From contig NZ_QOKV01000014.1 in assembly GCF_008365405.1 (NCBI RefSeq), forward strand, positions 105,791-169,790: a stretch of DNA of 64,000 nt, in the 5' to 3' direction. This DNA is from Azospirillum brasilense. Its GTDB lineage: Bacteria; Pseudomonadota; Alphaproteobacteria; Azospirillales; Azospirillaceae. Under the pieces are notes generated by a model. It had not been told where the DNA came from. It did not search any database and saw nothing but the letters and a program-made list of their open reading frames with translations. A program made the position numbers and the translations under genes. This document shows positions 27,744 through 36,582 of the stretch, piece after piece (the first letter of the stretch is position 1; every line of letters begins with the position of its first letter).

Positions 27744-28763
27744 TTAGTACGGCTCTTCCAGACGCTTGGCCAGCTCTTCGATGTTCTCGGGCGGCCAGTT
27801 CGGGATTTCCATACCGAGGTGCAGACCCATCTGGGCCAGCACTTCCTTGATCTCGTTCAGCGACTTGCGGCCGAAGTTCGGGGTGCGGAGCATCTCCGCC
27901 TCCGTCTTCTGCACCAGATCGCCGATGTAGACGATGTTGTCGTTCTTCAGGCAGTTGGCCGAACGGACCGACAGTTCCAGCTCGTCCACCTTGCGGAGCA
28001 GGTTCTTGTTGAACGGAACCTCCTCGTGCTTCTCCTCGGCGACCGCGTGGGTCGGCTCCTCGAAGTTGATGAACAGCTGCAGCTGGTCCTGGAGGATGCG
28101 GGCGGCCAGGGCCACCGCGTCGTCCGGCTTCACGGCGCCGTTGGTCTCGACGACCATCGACAGGCGGTCATAGTCGGTGACCTGCCCGACGCGGGCGTTG
28201 TCGACCTTGTAGGAGATCTTGCGGACCGGCGAGAACAGCGCGTCGACCGGGATCAGGCCGATCGGGGCGTCCTCCGGACGGTTCTGGCTGGCCGGGACGT
28301 AGCCCTTGCCGGTCTCGACCGTCAGTTCCATGTTCAGGCGGGCGCCGTTGTCCAGCGTGCAGATCACGAGGTCCGGGTCCATCACCTGGATGTCCGCGCC
28401 GGTCTCGATCATGCCGGCCTTCACCTCGCCGGGGCCTTCGGCGCGCAGGCGCATGCGCTTCGGGCCGTCACCGCCCATGCGCAGACCCATCGACTTGATG
28501 TTGAGGACGATGTCGGTCACGTCCTCGCGCACGCCGGGGATCGAGGAGAACTCGTGCAGCACGCCGTCGATGTGGATCGCCGTGACGGCCGCACCCTGCA
28601 GCGAGGAGAGCAGCACGCGGCGCAGCGCGTTGCCGAGCGTCAGACCGAAGCCACGCTCCAGCGGCTCGGCCACGACGGTCGCCACGCGGTCGGCGTCGTC
28701 ACCGGGCTGGATGTCCAGCTTGTTCGGCTTGATCAGTTCCTGCCAGTTCTTCTGAAGAGCCAC
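27744..28763 (-). CDS. rpoA: RNA polymerase alpha subunit
   Basis: A 339-residue subunit. The N-terminal domain for dimerisation and core assembly (LEPGFGLTLGNALRR-type motif, here ERGFGLTLGNALRRVLLSS) covers about residues 1-235. The C-terminal domain (ELSVRSANCLKNDNI through the helix-hairpin-helix) contacts UP elements and activators. All expected segments are present. It is downstream of rpsK with a 131-base structured spacer. Confidence 0.98.
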   Translation of the reverse strand: MALQKNWQELIKPNKLDIQPGDDADRVATVVAEPLERGFGLTLGNALRRVLLSSLQGAAVTAIHIDGVLHEFSSIPGVREDVTDIVLNIKSMGLRMGGDGPKRMRLRAEGPGEVKAGMIETGADIQVMDPDLVICTLDNGARLNMELTVETGKGYVPASQNRPEDAPIGLIPVDALFSPVRKISYKVDNARVGQVTDYDRLSMVVETNGAVKPDDAVALAARILQDQLQLFINFEEPTHAVAEEKHEEVPFNKNLLRKVDELELSVRSANCLKNDNIVYIGDLVQKTEAEMLRTPNFGRKSLNEIKEVLAQMGLHLGMEIPNWPPENIEELAKRLEEPY

Positions 28764-28797
28764 GGTATTACCTCATGCCATCGGGGTGGACACACGT

Positions 28798-28874
28798 CCG
28801 CGGGGACCGGCCGTTCCCATCCGATGGCGCCGCGATGGCTGCGGCGCCTGTCCCGGAACGGCGGGTCCCCGCGG
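28798..28874 (-). other. Large nested hairpin between rpsK and rpoA
   Basis: The 20-base arms at 28798-28817 and 28855-28874 are complementary with a single mismatch. The loop holds a second perfect stem, GGCGCCGC (28826-28833) with GCGGCGCC (28841-28848). The structure fills most of the rpsK-rpoA spacer and would be in the transcript. Confidence 0.7.
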
Positions 28875-28894
28875 GTGCGGAGTAGCGATGCTTC

Positions 28895-29293
28895 TTAGAC
28901 GCGACGCTTCTTCGGCGGACGGACGCCGTTGTGCGGAATCGGCGTGACGTCGCGGATCGAGGTGATCTGGAAGCCGATCGACTGCAGAGCGCGCAGCGCC
29001 GACTCACGCCCCGAACCCGGACCCTTCACCTCGACCTCGAGGGTCTTCATGCCGTGCTCCTGGGCCTTGCGGCCCGCGTCCTCGGCGGCGACCTGGGCGG
29101 CGTAGGGAGTCGACTTGCGCGAACCCTTGAAGCCCATCGTGCCCGACGACGACCAGGCGATGGTGTTGCCCTGCGCGTCGGTGATGGTGATCATCGTGTT
29201 GTTGAAGGAGGCGTTCACGTGAGCGACGCCGGCGGTGATGTTCTTGCGCTCGCGACGACGAAGACGCTGCGAAGCGGCTGAGGGCTTGGCCAT
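28895..29293 (-). CDS. rpsK: 30S ribosomal protein S11
   Basis: A 132-residue small-subunit platform protein. The core VNASFNNTMITITDAQGN and the C-terminal DVTPIPHNGVRPPKKRRV are invariant family features. It follows rpsM by 15 bases and is cotranscribed with it. The start is the ATG complementary to 29291-29293 with GAGGAC upstream. Confidence 0.98.
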   Translation of the reverse strand: MAKPSAASQRLRRRERKNITAGVAHVNASFNNTMITITDAQGNTIAWSSSGTMGFKGSRKSTPYAAQVAAEDAGRKAQEHGMKTLEVEVKGPGSGRESALRALQSIGFQITSIRDVTPIPHNGVRPPKKRRV

Positions 29294-29308
29294 GGTCCGT
29301 GCGTCCTC

Positions 29309-29677
29309 TTACTTCTTCTTGCCGGCGATCGGCTTGGCCGGACCCTTGCGGGTGCGGGCGTTCGTGTGGGTGCGCTGACCGCGGACCGGCAGGCCCTTGC
29401 GGTGACGCAGGCCACGGTAGCAGGCCATGTCCATCAGACGCTTGATGTTCATGGCGACCGAACGGCGCAGGTCGCCCTCGACGCGGTAGTCGGCGTCGAT
29501 GGTCTCGCGGATCTTGAGGATCTCGTCGTCCGTGAGCTGGTTCACACGGCGCTCCGCCGGGATCTCCAGCTTCGTGCAGATTTCCTTGGCCTTGAAGGGG
29601 CCGATGCCATGAATGTAGGTCAACGCAATCTCCACGCGCTTCTGCGCGGGGATGTTGACGCCAGCGATACGCGCCAC
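29309..29677 (-). CDS. rpsM: 30S ribosomal protein S13
   Basis: A 122-residue small-subunit head protein, starting at a GTG (complement of 29675-29677) with GAGGAG seven bases upstream and giving the canonical (M)ARIAGVNIP. The C-terminal tail RGLPVRGQRTHTNARTRKG-like region is intact. It is the first gene of the unit; neither secY nor adk, its usual upstream neighbours, is present. The gene upstream is pyk on the other strand. Confidence 0.98.
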   Translation of the reverse strand: MARIAGVNIPAQKRVEIALTYIHGIGPFKAKEICTKLEIPAERRVNQLTDDEILKIRETIDADYRVEGDLRRSVAMNIKRLMDMACYRGLRHRKGLPVRGQRTHTNARTRKGPAKPIAGKKK

Positions 29678-29835
29678 GCCTGCTCTCCTCGATATCTCAA
29701 CGGCAGCCCTCATGGGCCGCCTACACACCGATTGATCCCCGATCCGGACGCCGAGGCCCGAAGGCCAAAAGGCAAAACACGGATACGGGACGCACAATGT
29801 CTCCCGCCGGGCCGGTTGGGCCGCGGGAGGGTGCG

Positions 29836-29863
29836 ACTATAGAAAAAGCCGGAAATCTGTCAA
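29836..29863 (-). promoter_or_regulatory. Sigma-70-type promoter for rpsM-rpsK-rpoA-rplQ
   Basis: On the minus strand TTGACA (complement of 29858-29863) and TATAGT (complement of 29836-29841) are separated by 16 bases. This is a near-consensus promoter about 150 bases before the rpsM start, leaving a long 5-prime leader. Confidence 0.75.
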
Positions 29864-29927
29864 GGCTGTTCTGCGGCGTTACCGTGCTTTTCCCGATGCC
29901 CGACCATTGTGGGGAGGCGGACCGCGG

Positions 29928-29956
29928 TTGACAAGCCGGACGGCAGAAATTGAGAT
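29928..29956 (+). promoter_or_regulatory. Possible sigma-70 promoter for pyk
   Basis: TTGACA at 29928-29933, a 17-base spacer, then TGAGAT at 29951-29956. The -35 is perfect and the -10 weak. It lies about 40 bases before the pyk ATG. Confidence 0.5.
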
Positions 29957-29998
29957 GCGCGGGCCCGCCCCGAACGGCACATATCAGAAGGCAGTCCC

Positions 29999-31441
29999 AT
30001 GACCCGCAAAGGCATCCCCTTCCGGCGCTTCCGCCTGACCAAGATCGTCGCCACGCTGGGGCCGGCCACCGCCACGCCGGAGATGATCCGCGCGCTGTTC
30101 GAGGCGGGCGTGGACGTCTTCCGCCTGAACTTCAGCCACGGCACGCACGAGGACCACGGGCAGCGCCTCGCCACGCTGCGCGCCCTGGAGGCGGAACTCG
30201 ACCACCCGATCGCCGTGATGGCCGACCTCCAGGGGCCGAAGCTGCGGCTGGGCACCTTCGCCGACGGCCCGGTCGCCGTGGGGCCGGGGCACCGCATCCG
30301 CCTCGACCTCTCCACCGAGCCGGGCGACGCGACCCGCGTCGGCCTGCCCCACCCGGAGATCTTCGCGGCTCTGGAGCCGGAGGCGGAGCTGCTGGTGGAC
30401 GACGGCAAGGTCCGCCTGCGCGTCGTCGCTTGCAGCCCCGACCACGCCGATTGCGTCGTGCTGTCCGGCAGCCGCCTGTCCGACCGCAAGGGCGTGAACG
30501 TGCCGGGCGTCGTCCTGCCGCTCTCGCCGCTGACCGCGAAGGATCACGAGGATCTGGCCTTCGCCCTGGACCAGGGGGTGGACTGGGTGGCGCTGTCCTT
30601 CGTGCAGCGGCCGGAGGACGTGGCGGAGGCGCGCAAGCTGGTCGCCGGGCGGGCCGCCCTGCTGTCGAAGATGGAAAAGCCGCAGGCCATCCAGCATCTG
30701 GAACGCATCGTCGAGCTGTCGGACGGCGTCATGGTCGCCCGCGGCGATCTCGGTGTCGAGATGCCGGCGGAGGACGTGCCGAGCATCCAGAAGCGGATCA
30801 TCCGCGAATCGCGCAAGGCCGGGAAACCGGTGATCGTCGCCACCCAGATGCTCGAATCGATGATCGGCTCCCCGGCGCCGACCCGCGCCGAGGCGTCGGA
30901 CGTGGCGACCGCTGTCTATGACGGGGCGGACGCGGTGATGCTGTCGGCGGAGACCGCGGCGGGCACCTACCCCATCGAGGCGGTGTCGATGATGGACCGC
31001 ATCGCCCGCCGGGTCGAGCAGGACCCGCTCTACCGCACCATCACCGACGCCCAGCACCCCGACCCGCAGAAGACCTCCACCGACGCCGTCACCGCGGCGG
31101 CGCGGCAGGTCGCCCACACCATCCAGGCCGCTGCCATCGTCACCTACACCACCAGCGGCTCGACCACGCTCCGCGCCGCCCGCGAGCGGCCGGAAGTGCC
31201 GATCATGTGCCTGACCTCCAGCCTGGAAACGGCGCGGCGGCTGCAACTCGCCTACGGGGTGCACAGCGTGCATTCCGCCGACGTGGCCGACTTCAACGAG
31301 ATGGTCCAGAAGGCCGCCCGCTGCGCCTACGAAGATGGGTTGGCGGTGGAGGGGCAGCGCCTGGTGATCACCGCCGGCGTTCCCTTCGGCACCCCCGGCA
31401 ACACCAACATCCTGCGCATCGCCTGGGTGGACGCGCAGTGA
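29999..31441 (+). CDS. pyk: Pyruvate kinase
   Basis: A 480-residue glycolytic enzyme converting phosphoenolpyruvate and ADP to pyruvate and ATP. RLTKIVATLGPAT opens the barrel, the catalytic Lys is in LLSKMEKPQA near residue 224, and MVARGDLGVEMP and the K+/Mg2+-binding region are intact. The C-terminal allosteric domain has TTSGSTTLRAARERP and ends ITAGVPFGTPGNTN. It stands alone, divergent from the ribosomal operon. The ATG at 29999 is preceded by AGAAGG. Confidence 0.97.
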   Translation: MTRKGIPFRRFRLTKIVATLGPATATPEMIRALFEAGVDVFRLNFSHGTHEDHGQRLATLRALEAELDHPIAVMADLQGPKLRLGTFADGPVAVGPGHRIRLDLSTEPGDATRVGLPHPEIFAALEPEAELLVDDGKVRLRVVACSPDHADCVVLSGSRLSDRKGVNVPGVVLPLSPLTAKDHEDLAFALDQGVDWVALSFVQRPEDVAEARKLVAGRAALLSKMEKPQAIQHLERIVELSDGVMVARGDLGVEMPAEDVPSIQKRIIRESRKAGKPVIVATQMLESMIGSPAPTRAEASDVATAVYDGADAVMLSAETAAGTYPIEAVSMMDRIARRVEQDPLYRTITDAQHPDPQKTSTDAVTAAARQVAHTIQAAAIVTYTTSGSTTLRAARERPEVPIMCLTSSLETARRLQLAYGVHSVHSADVADFNEMVQKAARCAYEDGLAVEGQRLVITAGVPFGTPGNTNILRIAWVDAQ

Positions 31442-31456
31442 GGCATCGAGCGGACC

Positions 31457-33799
31457 TCAGGCGGTGGCACGCTCCGCCGGCGCGACGCGGGGAAAGCGCA
31501 AGGTGAAGGCCGTGCCGCGGCCCGGCGCGCTGTCGAGCGCGATGCGGCCCTTCAGCTTGCGGGTGGCGATGTTGTAGACGATGTTCAGGCCCAACCCGCT
31601 GCCGCCCGTTCCACGGCTGGTGGTGAAGAAGGGCTCGAACACCTTCCCGTGGAGTGCGGGCGGGATGCCGCGTCCGTCGTCGGCGTAGACCAGCTCGACC
31701 TCGTCGGCACCCACCGAGCGCACGGCGACGCGCAGCGTCCCGTGCTGCCCCGGCGCGTAGCCGTGAATGATCGAGTTCATGACAAGGTTGGTCAGCACCT
31801 GGCTGAGCGCCCCCGGATAGCCGTCGATCAGCAGATCGGCCGGGCAATCCACCTCCACGCCGTGGGCCGCCCGCTTGATCCGGACGCCCAGGCTGCGCAG
31901 GACCTCGTCGATGTAGTCGCGCAGATCGAAGACGCGGCGCTCCTCGCTCGCCTGATCGACGGCGATCTGCTTGAAGCTTTGGATCAGCTGGGCGGCGCGG
32001 TCGATGTTCAGCAGCATCAGGTGCGCCGCCTCCCCCGCCATGTCGAGGAAATCGGCGAAGTCGGGCCGGCGCAGCGTTCCCGCCTCGAAGTCACGACGGA
32101 TCAGGCGGGTGCGCTCCGCCACCAGCGAGGCGCCGGTCAGCGCGATCCCGATGGGTGTGTTGATCTCATGCGCCACCCCTGCCACCAGGGAGCCGAGCGC
32201 CGCCATCTTCTCGGACTGGATCAGATGGGCCTGCGCCTCCTTCAGGTCGCGGAGCGCGCGTTCGGCCTCCTCCCGCGCGGCGTGGGCGCGCTCCTCCGCA
32301 TGGACGCGGTCCGACACGTCGGTGTGCGAACCGACGATGCGGAACAACTCGCCGTCCGGACCAAGAACACGGATGGCGCGGCTCAGCATATGGACCACGG
32401 TGCCGCGCTTGTGGCGGAAGCGCAGGATGAATTGGCATTCGCCCATCGCGCCGTTGATCAGGTCGCGGGCCATCCGGGCCGACAACTCGCGATCCTCGGG
32501 CAGGATCAGCTCGGTCCAGCGGGCGGCGGTGTTGACCATCTCGTCCTCGCCATAGCCGAGCATCCCCCACCAGTAGGGCGACAGCCACAACTCCCCCGTG
32601 CGCAGGTCCCATTGCCAGATCCCCTCCCGCGCGGCGCGGATGGCCAGTTCGAACAGCTCCCGGCTGGCGATGATCTCCCGCTCGGCGTTCCGCCGTTCTG
32701 TCACGTCGGTGTAGGTGACGACGAAGCCGCCGTCCGGCAGGGGCCGGGTCAGACATTCCACCACCTGCCCGTCGGAGCGGGTGCACTCCCAGGCCCGCTC
32801 CGCCGTCGCGGGCCGGGCCGGCAGCGGCTCCGCCAAGGCCAAGGGAGGGCCGATGTCCGGCAGGGAGGCGGGCAGACTGTCGGGGCGCGCGTTCCCCTGC
32901 CCGAAGGCCAGCCCCTCCCCGACCCGCCCGGCGATGGCAGCGTAGGACGTGTGGTAGCGCAGGAATTCCGGCTCCAGCCCCAGAAGCTCCGCGGCACGCC
33001 CGTTCCAGGCAACCAGCCGAAGCCCCTGGTCGAAGGCCATCACCCCCTGGCCCAGCCCGTTCAGAACCGCCCTGGTCTGATCCCATAGCGCTTCGAGCGC
33101 CTGTTCGGTCCGTTTGCGGGCGGAAATGTCGCTGATGCAGGCGAGCATGGCGTCCTCGCCCCGGAAACGGAACCGCCGGGCGGAGACCATCGCCCAGAGA
33201 TCGCTGCCGTCGGGCCGGCACAGCCGGGTTTCGAAGCCGTCCACGCCACCCGCCCCGTCGCGCAGGGCGGTGAGCAGCCGTTCCCGTTCGATCGGATCGG
33301 TGTAGTAGGCCTTGGCGAAGCTGCGCCCCACCACGTCGTCGAGCGGCACCTCGAACAGCGCGCCGGCCGGTTGGTTGACCGCCATCACCAGACCATCGGA
33401 CAGCCGCGTCACCACCAAGGGAACGGCGATGGCCTGCGTGATCGCCCGCTCCGCCTCGCCCGCCCGGTCGCCCAGCAGATCCTCCAGGCCGATGAAACCG
33501 GTCTCGTCCGGCGGTCCCGCCAGGGCCCCGCCGTCGGCGAGGGTCAGCACCAACTCGCCGCCCTCGCCCTCCGCCGGGATCAGCGTCGAGCGCCCGCAAC
33601 CGGAGGGAGCCACGAGCACCACCGATTGTCCGGAGCGCAGCCGGTCCACCGCTGCGGCCGCGTCCTCACACGCCGGAACCGCCGCCAGGAGAGCATCCAG
33701 GCCGTCCCCTGGACAACCGCCCAGCGACGCCTGGAACGCGGCGTTGGCCCAGATCAGGCGCCCGTCGGCATCGAAGCGGGCAAGGCCGGCAGCGGCCAT
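31457..33799 (-). CDS. Soluble multi-PAS sensor histidine kinase
   Basis: A 780-residue kinase without transmembrane helices. Four PAS-type modules occupy about residues 1-510, including a PAS-PAC module with AREGIWQWDLRTG. A coiled segment follows, then a dimerisation box with phospho-acceptor His in VAGVAHEINTP near residue 548. The ATPase domain has N-box NLVMNSIIHGYAP and G-boxes DDGRGIPP and GTGGSGLGLN. The ATG has GGGAG upstream. No response regulator is next to it, so it is an orphan that would act on a partner elsewhere; ligands or cofactors of the PAS modules are unknown. Confidence 0.92.
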   Translation of the reverse strand: MAAAGLARFDADGRLIWANAAFQASLGGCPGDGLDALLAAVPACEDAAAAVDRLRSGQSVVLVAPSGCGRSTLIPAEGEGGELVLTLADGGALAGPPDETGFIGLEDLLGDRAGEAERAITQAIAVPLVVTRLSDGLVMAVNQPAGALFEVPLDDVVGRSFAKAYYTDPIERERLLTALRDGAGGVDGFETRLCRPDGSDLWAMVSARRFRFRGEDAMLACISDISARKRTEQALEALWDQTRAVLNGLGQGVMAFDQGLRLVAWNGRAAELLGLEPEFLRYHTSYAAIAGRVGEGLAFGQGNARPDSLPASLPDIGPPLALAEPLPARPATAERAWECTRSDGQVVECLTRPLPDGGFVVTYTDVTERRNAEREIIASRELFELAIRAAREGIWQWDLRTGELWLSPYWWGMLGYGEDEMVNTAARWTELILPEDRELSARMARDLINGAMGECQFILRFRHKRGTVVHMLSRAIRVLGPDGELFRIVGSHTDVSDRVHAEERAHAAREEAERALRDLKEAQAHLIQSEKMAALGSLVAGVAHEINTPIGIALTGASLVAERTRLIRRDFEAGTLRRPDFADFLDMAGEAAHLMLLNIDRAAQLIQSFKQIAVDQASEERRVFDLRDYIDEVLRSLGVRIKRAAHGVEVDCPADLLIDGYPGALSQVLTNLVMNSIIHGYAPGQHGTLRVAVRSVGADEVELVYADDGRGIPPALHGKVFEPFFTTSRGTGGSGLGLNIVYNIATRKLKGRIALDSAPGRGTAFTLRFPRVAPAERATA

Positions 33800-33967
33800 C
33801 CGCGAACACTCCCATTCATTCCGGCACCGAGTCCATCCGTACCGAATTCATACAAAATGAATCTACACCAGATTATCGCAGCCGCACCATGGCACCTCCC
33901 GCATTCCTGCATGCGCACCCATGTTCTAGCCTCCGCCACCCCCTGGCCCGGAAGGACCGACCGCCGC

Positions 33968-34393
33968 ATGCCCGAGTTTGCCGCCTACGGCGGGCTGTTC
34001 CTCACCGCGTTCCTCGCCGCGACCATCTTCCCGGCCCAATCGGAAATCCTTCTGGTCGGCATGCACGCCACCGGCAATTACGACCATCTGGCGCTGCTAT
34101 TGTTCGCCACGGTGGGAAACGTGCTGGGGTCGATGGTCAACTGGGCGCTCGGGCGCTACCTGATGCACTTCCAGGACCGCCGCTGGTTCCCGGTTCCGGC
34201 CGCCATGGTGGCGCGGGCCACCCGCTGGTACCAGCGCTTCGGGGTCTGGTCCCTGCTGCTGGCCTGGATGCCCTTCATCGGCGATCCGCTGACGCTGGTG
34301 GCCGGCATCCTGCGGGTGGACATCCGGGTGTTTTTGCTGCTGGTCACGGCGGGCAAGGCCGCCCGCTACGCGGTGCTGGTCCTGGCGATGTGA
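33968..34393 (+). CDS. YqaA-family membrane protein
   Basis: A 141-residue membrane protein with about four hydrophobic segments. FLAATIFPAQSEILLVGM near residue 17, NVLGSMVNWALGRYLM near 55 and WMPFIGDPLTLVAGILR near 100 match the YqaA/DedA-like group. The ATG at 33968 follows GGAAGGA. It may be cotranscribed with the DUF454 gene 18 bases downstream. Confidence 0.85.
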   Translation: MPEFAAYGGLFLTAFLAATIFPAQSEILLVGMHATGNYDHLALLLFATVGNVLGSMVNWALGRYLMHFQDRRWFPVPAAMVARATRWYQRFGVWSLLLAWMPFIGDPLTLVAGILRVDIRVFLLLVTAGKAARYAVLVLAM

Positions 34394-34411
34394 GCGTCCT
34401 ACATTCACCCC

Positions 34412-34903
34412 ATGGATGACCAGACCGCCCTTGCGGAGGATGCACCCGTCTGCGCCTCCCCCCTGCGGCGCCGGCTGTGGCTGGCGCTGGGCTACGCCGC
34501 GGTCGGGCTGGGCATCGCGGGGACCGTGCTGCCGCTCCTGCCGACCACCCCGTTCCTGCTGCTGGCCGCCGGGGCCTTCGCCAAGAGCAGCCCGGCGCTC
34601 CGCGACCGGCTGTACCGCGACCCGCGCTTCGGCCCGCTACTGCGCGGCTGGCAGTCCGAAGGGGCGATCCCCCGCAAGGCGAAAGCGGCGGCGCTGGTCG
34701 GCATGAGCGCGAGCTGGGCGATCGTGGCGCTGACCGCCGGCCCGCCGCTGGTTCCCATCCTGGCGGGGACCTGCATGGCGGCGGTGGCCGTCTACATCGT
34801 CACCCGTCCCTCCCCGTCCCGGCCGGGACCGCAGGATGCGGCGCCCGACGGTGCGGAGGCGGAGGATGGCGGAAACGTTTCCGCATTGCGAAACGAAGCT
34901 TGA
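34412..34903 (+). CDS. DUF454 (YbaN-like) inner-membrane protein
   Basis: A 163-residue protein with the DUF454 pattern: LGYAAVGLGIAGTVLPLLPTTPFLLLAAGAFAKSSP near residue 28, a conserved RDPRFGPLLRGWQ loop, then two more hydrophobic helices. The C-terminal 30 residues are polar and probably disordered. DUF454 genes are often near respiratory or heme genes, which fits ccoG downstream, but no function is established. It ends before a strong AT-rich hairpin. Confidence 0.88.
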   Translation: MDDQTALAEDAPVCASPLRRRLWLALGYAAVGLGIAGTVLPLLPTTPFLLLAAGAFAKSSPALRDRLYRDPRFGPLLRGWQSEGAIPRKAKAAALVGMSASWAIVALTAGPPLVPILAGTCMAAVAVYIVTRPSPSRPGPQDAAPDGAEAEDGGNVSALRNEA

Positions 34904-34960
34904 GCCAATCGGCTGATGGACGTATTACAGCCGGGAATCCGGCCGGTCACCGGCGCCGCT

Positions 34961-34991
34961 GAAAAATCCTTATGATCCATAGGGATTTTTC
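34961..34991 (+). terminator. Hairpin terminator after the DUF454 gene
   Basis: The 14-base arms 34961-34974 and 34978-34991 pair with one mismatch around a 3-base loop, and the right arm itself contains T5. It is unusually AT-rich for the region and insulates the DUF454 gene from ccoG. Confidence 0.65.
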
Positions 34992-35006
34992 AAATCCGTT
35001 CTCGTC

Positions 35007-35020
35007 TTGATCCCGATCAA
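35007..35020 (+). promoter_or_regulatory. FNR box TTGAT-CCCG-ATCAA
   Basis: A perfect consensus binding site for FNR/FixK-type regulators, 67 bases before the ccoG start. A site centred at about -41.5 would put transcription start near 35055, compatible with the leader. This implies activation when oxygen is low. Confidence 0.85.
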
Positions 35021-35086
35021 GAGGCGCTCGGGTCCTGTCCGCTATTGTCCGGTCTTGCGTCCCTATCCGGAGCCAAGGCAGACGAT

Positions 35087-36550
35087 ATGCCAGACGGAAG
35101 CGCTGTCACGCCGGCGAAAATCCAGTTTTTCGAGAGCCAGAAGAAGATCCACCCGAAGGCCGTCTCCGGACGCTACCGGCGCTGGAAGACCATCCTGACC
35201 TGGGTGCTTCTGGCGGCCTTCTTCATCGCCCCCTGGATTCGCTGGGAACGCGGCCCCGACGCGCCGGCCCAGGCGGTGCTGTTCGACCTGACGACGCCGC
35301 GCTTCTTCATCTTCTGGATCGAGATCTGGCCGCAGGAAATCTACTACCTCACCGGCGTCCTGATCGTGGCGGCCCTGGGGCTGTTCCTGGCGACGGCGCT
35401 GGCCGGGCGCGTCTGGTGCGGCTTCACCTGCCCGCAGACGGTGTGGACCGACCTGTTCGTCTGGATCGAGCGCGCCTTCGAAGGCGACCGGGCGGAGCGC
35501 ATCCGCCTGGACAAGGCCCCCTGGACCGCCAGGAAGGTCCTGCGCAAGACCGGCAAGCACGCCGGCTGGCTGGCGCTGTCCGTCATCACCGGCTTCGGCT
35601 TCGTCGCCTTCTTCACCGACGCGCCGCGCCTGGCCGTCGATCTGCTGACCTTCGACGCGACCTACGAGGCGGCGGGCTTCTTCGCGCTGTTCGCGGGCAT
35701 GACCTACATCATGGCCGGCTGGACGCGCGAGCAGATGTGCTACTACATGTGCCCGTGGCCGCGCATCCAGACCGCGATGCTGGACGAGCACAGCCTCGTC
35801 GTCACCTACGACACGCTGCGCGGCGACACCCGCGGCCCCAAGCGCAAGTCGCAGAGCTGGGACGAACGCCGGACCAAGGGCTTCGGCGACTGCATCGATT
35901 GCGGCCAGTGCGTGCAGGTCTGCCCGGTCGGCGTCGACATCCGCACCGGCGAGCAGGCGGACTGCATCAATTGCGGCCTGTGCGCCGACGCCTGCGACAA
36001 CATCATGGTGTCGCAGGAGCTGCCGAAGGGGCTGATCCGCTTCGACAGCCTGGCCGCCCAGGACACCCGCGCCCAGGGCAAGACCTACCAGTGGCGGCTG
36101 ATCCGCCCGCGCACCATCGTCTACGGCCTGCTGATGCTGGTGATCACCGGCGCCATGGCCTGGAGCTACGCGTTGCGTCCGCGGCTGGACATCGCCGTGC
36201 AGCGCGACCGCGCCCCGCTGTTCGTCACGCTGCAGGACGGCACCATCCGCAACGCCTACACCTTCAAGGTCTCCAACAAGACCCGCCAGGACCGCTCCTA
36301 CACGCTGGCCGCCGCCGGCATCGCGGGCGCCGAGGTGAAGGTGGTGGGCGAACGCGACGAGGACAGCGGCAGCGCGGTCAGCCACATCTCCGCCTCCCCG
36401 GACAGCGTGGCGACCTACCGCGTCTACGTCACGGTGCCGCGCGACTCCGTGCCGGACACCTCCACCCCGGTCACCTTCCAGCTCACCGACACCAACAACA
36501 ACGACCGGGACAGCTACAAGAGCGTGTTCCTGGGGCCGGGCAGCAAATAA
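35087..36550 (+). CDS. ccoG: CcoG (RdxA/FixG) membrane ferredoxin for cbb3 oxidase assembly
   Basis: A 487-residue inner-membrane Fe-S protein that reduces copper for cbb3-type cytochrome oxidase assembly. It has about five transmembrane helices, the conserved GRVWCGFTCPQTVWTD motif, CYYMCPWPRIQ, and two ferredoxin-type clusters CIDCGQCVQVCP and CINCGLCADACD near residue 280. The periplasmic C-terminal domain is immunoglobulin-like. The ATG at 35087 follows AAGG. The usual partners ccoNOQP and ccoHIS are not in the window, so this is a detached copy, controlled by its own FNR box. Confidence 0.95.
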   Translation: MPDGSAVTPAKIQFFESQKKIHPKAVSGRYRRWKTILTWVLLAAFFIAPWIRWERGPDAPAQAVLFDLTTPRFFIFWIEIWPQEIYYLTGVLIVAALGLFLATALAGRVWCGFTCPQTVWTDLFVWIERAFEGDRAERIRLDKAPWTARKVLRKTGKHAGWLALSVITGFGFVAFFTDAPRLAVDLLTFDATYEAAGFFALFAGMTYIMAGWTREQMCYYMCPWPRIQTAMLDEHSLVVTYDTLRGDTRGPKRKSQSWDERRTKGFGDCIDCGQCVQVCPVGVDIRTGEQADCINCGLCADACDNIMVSQELPKGLIRFDSLAAQDTRAQGKTYQWRLIRPRTIVYGLLMLVITGAMAWSYALRPRLDIAVQRDRAPLFVTLQDGTIRNAYTFKVSNKTRQDRSYTLAAAGIAGAEVKVVGERDEDSGSAVSHISASPDSVATYRVYVTVPRDSVPDTSTPVTFQLTDTNNNDRDSYKSVFLGPGSK

Positions 36551-36582
36551 CCCTGCCGGACATTCCATAAGGACAACCGCCC

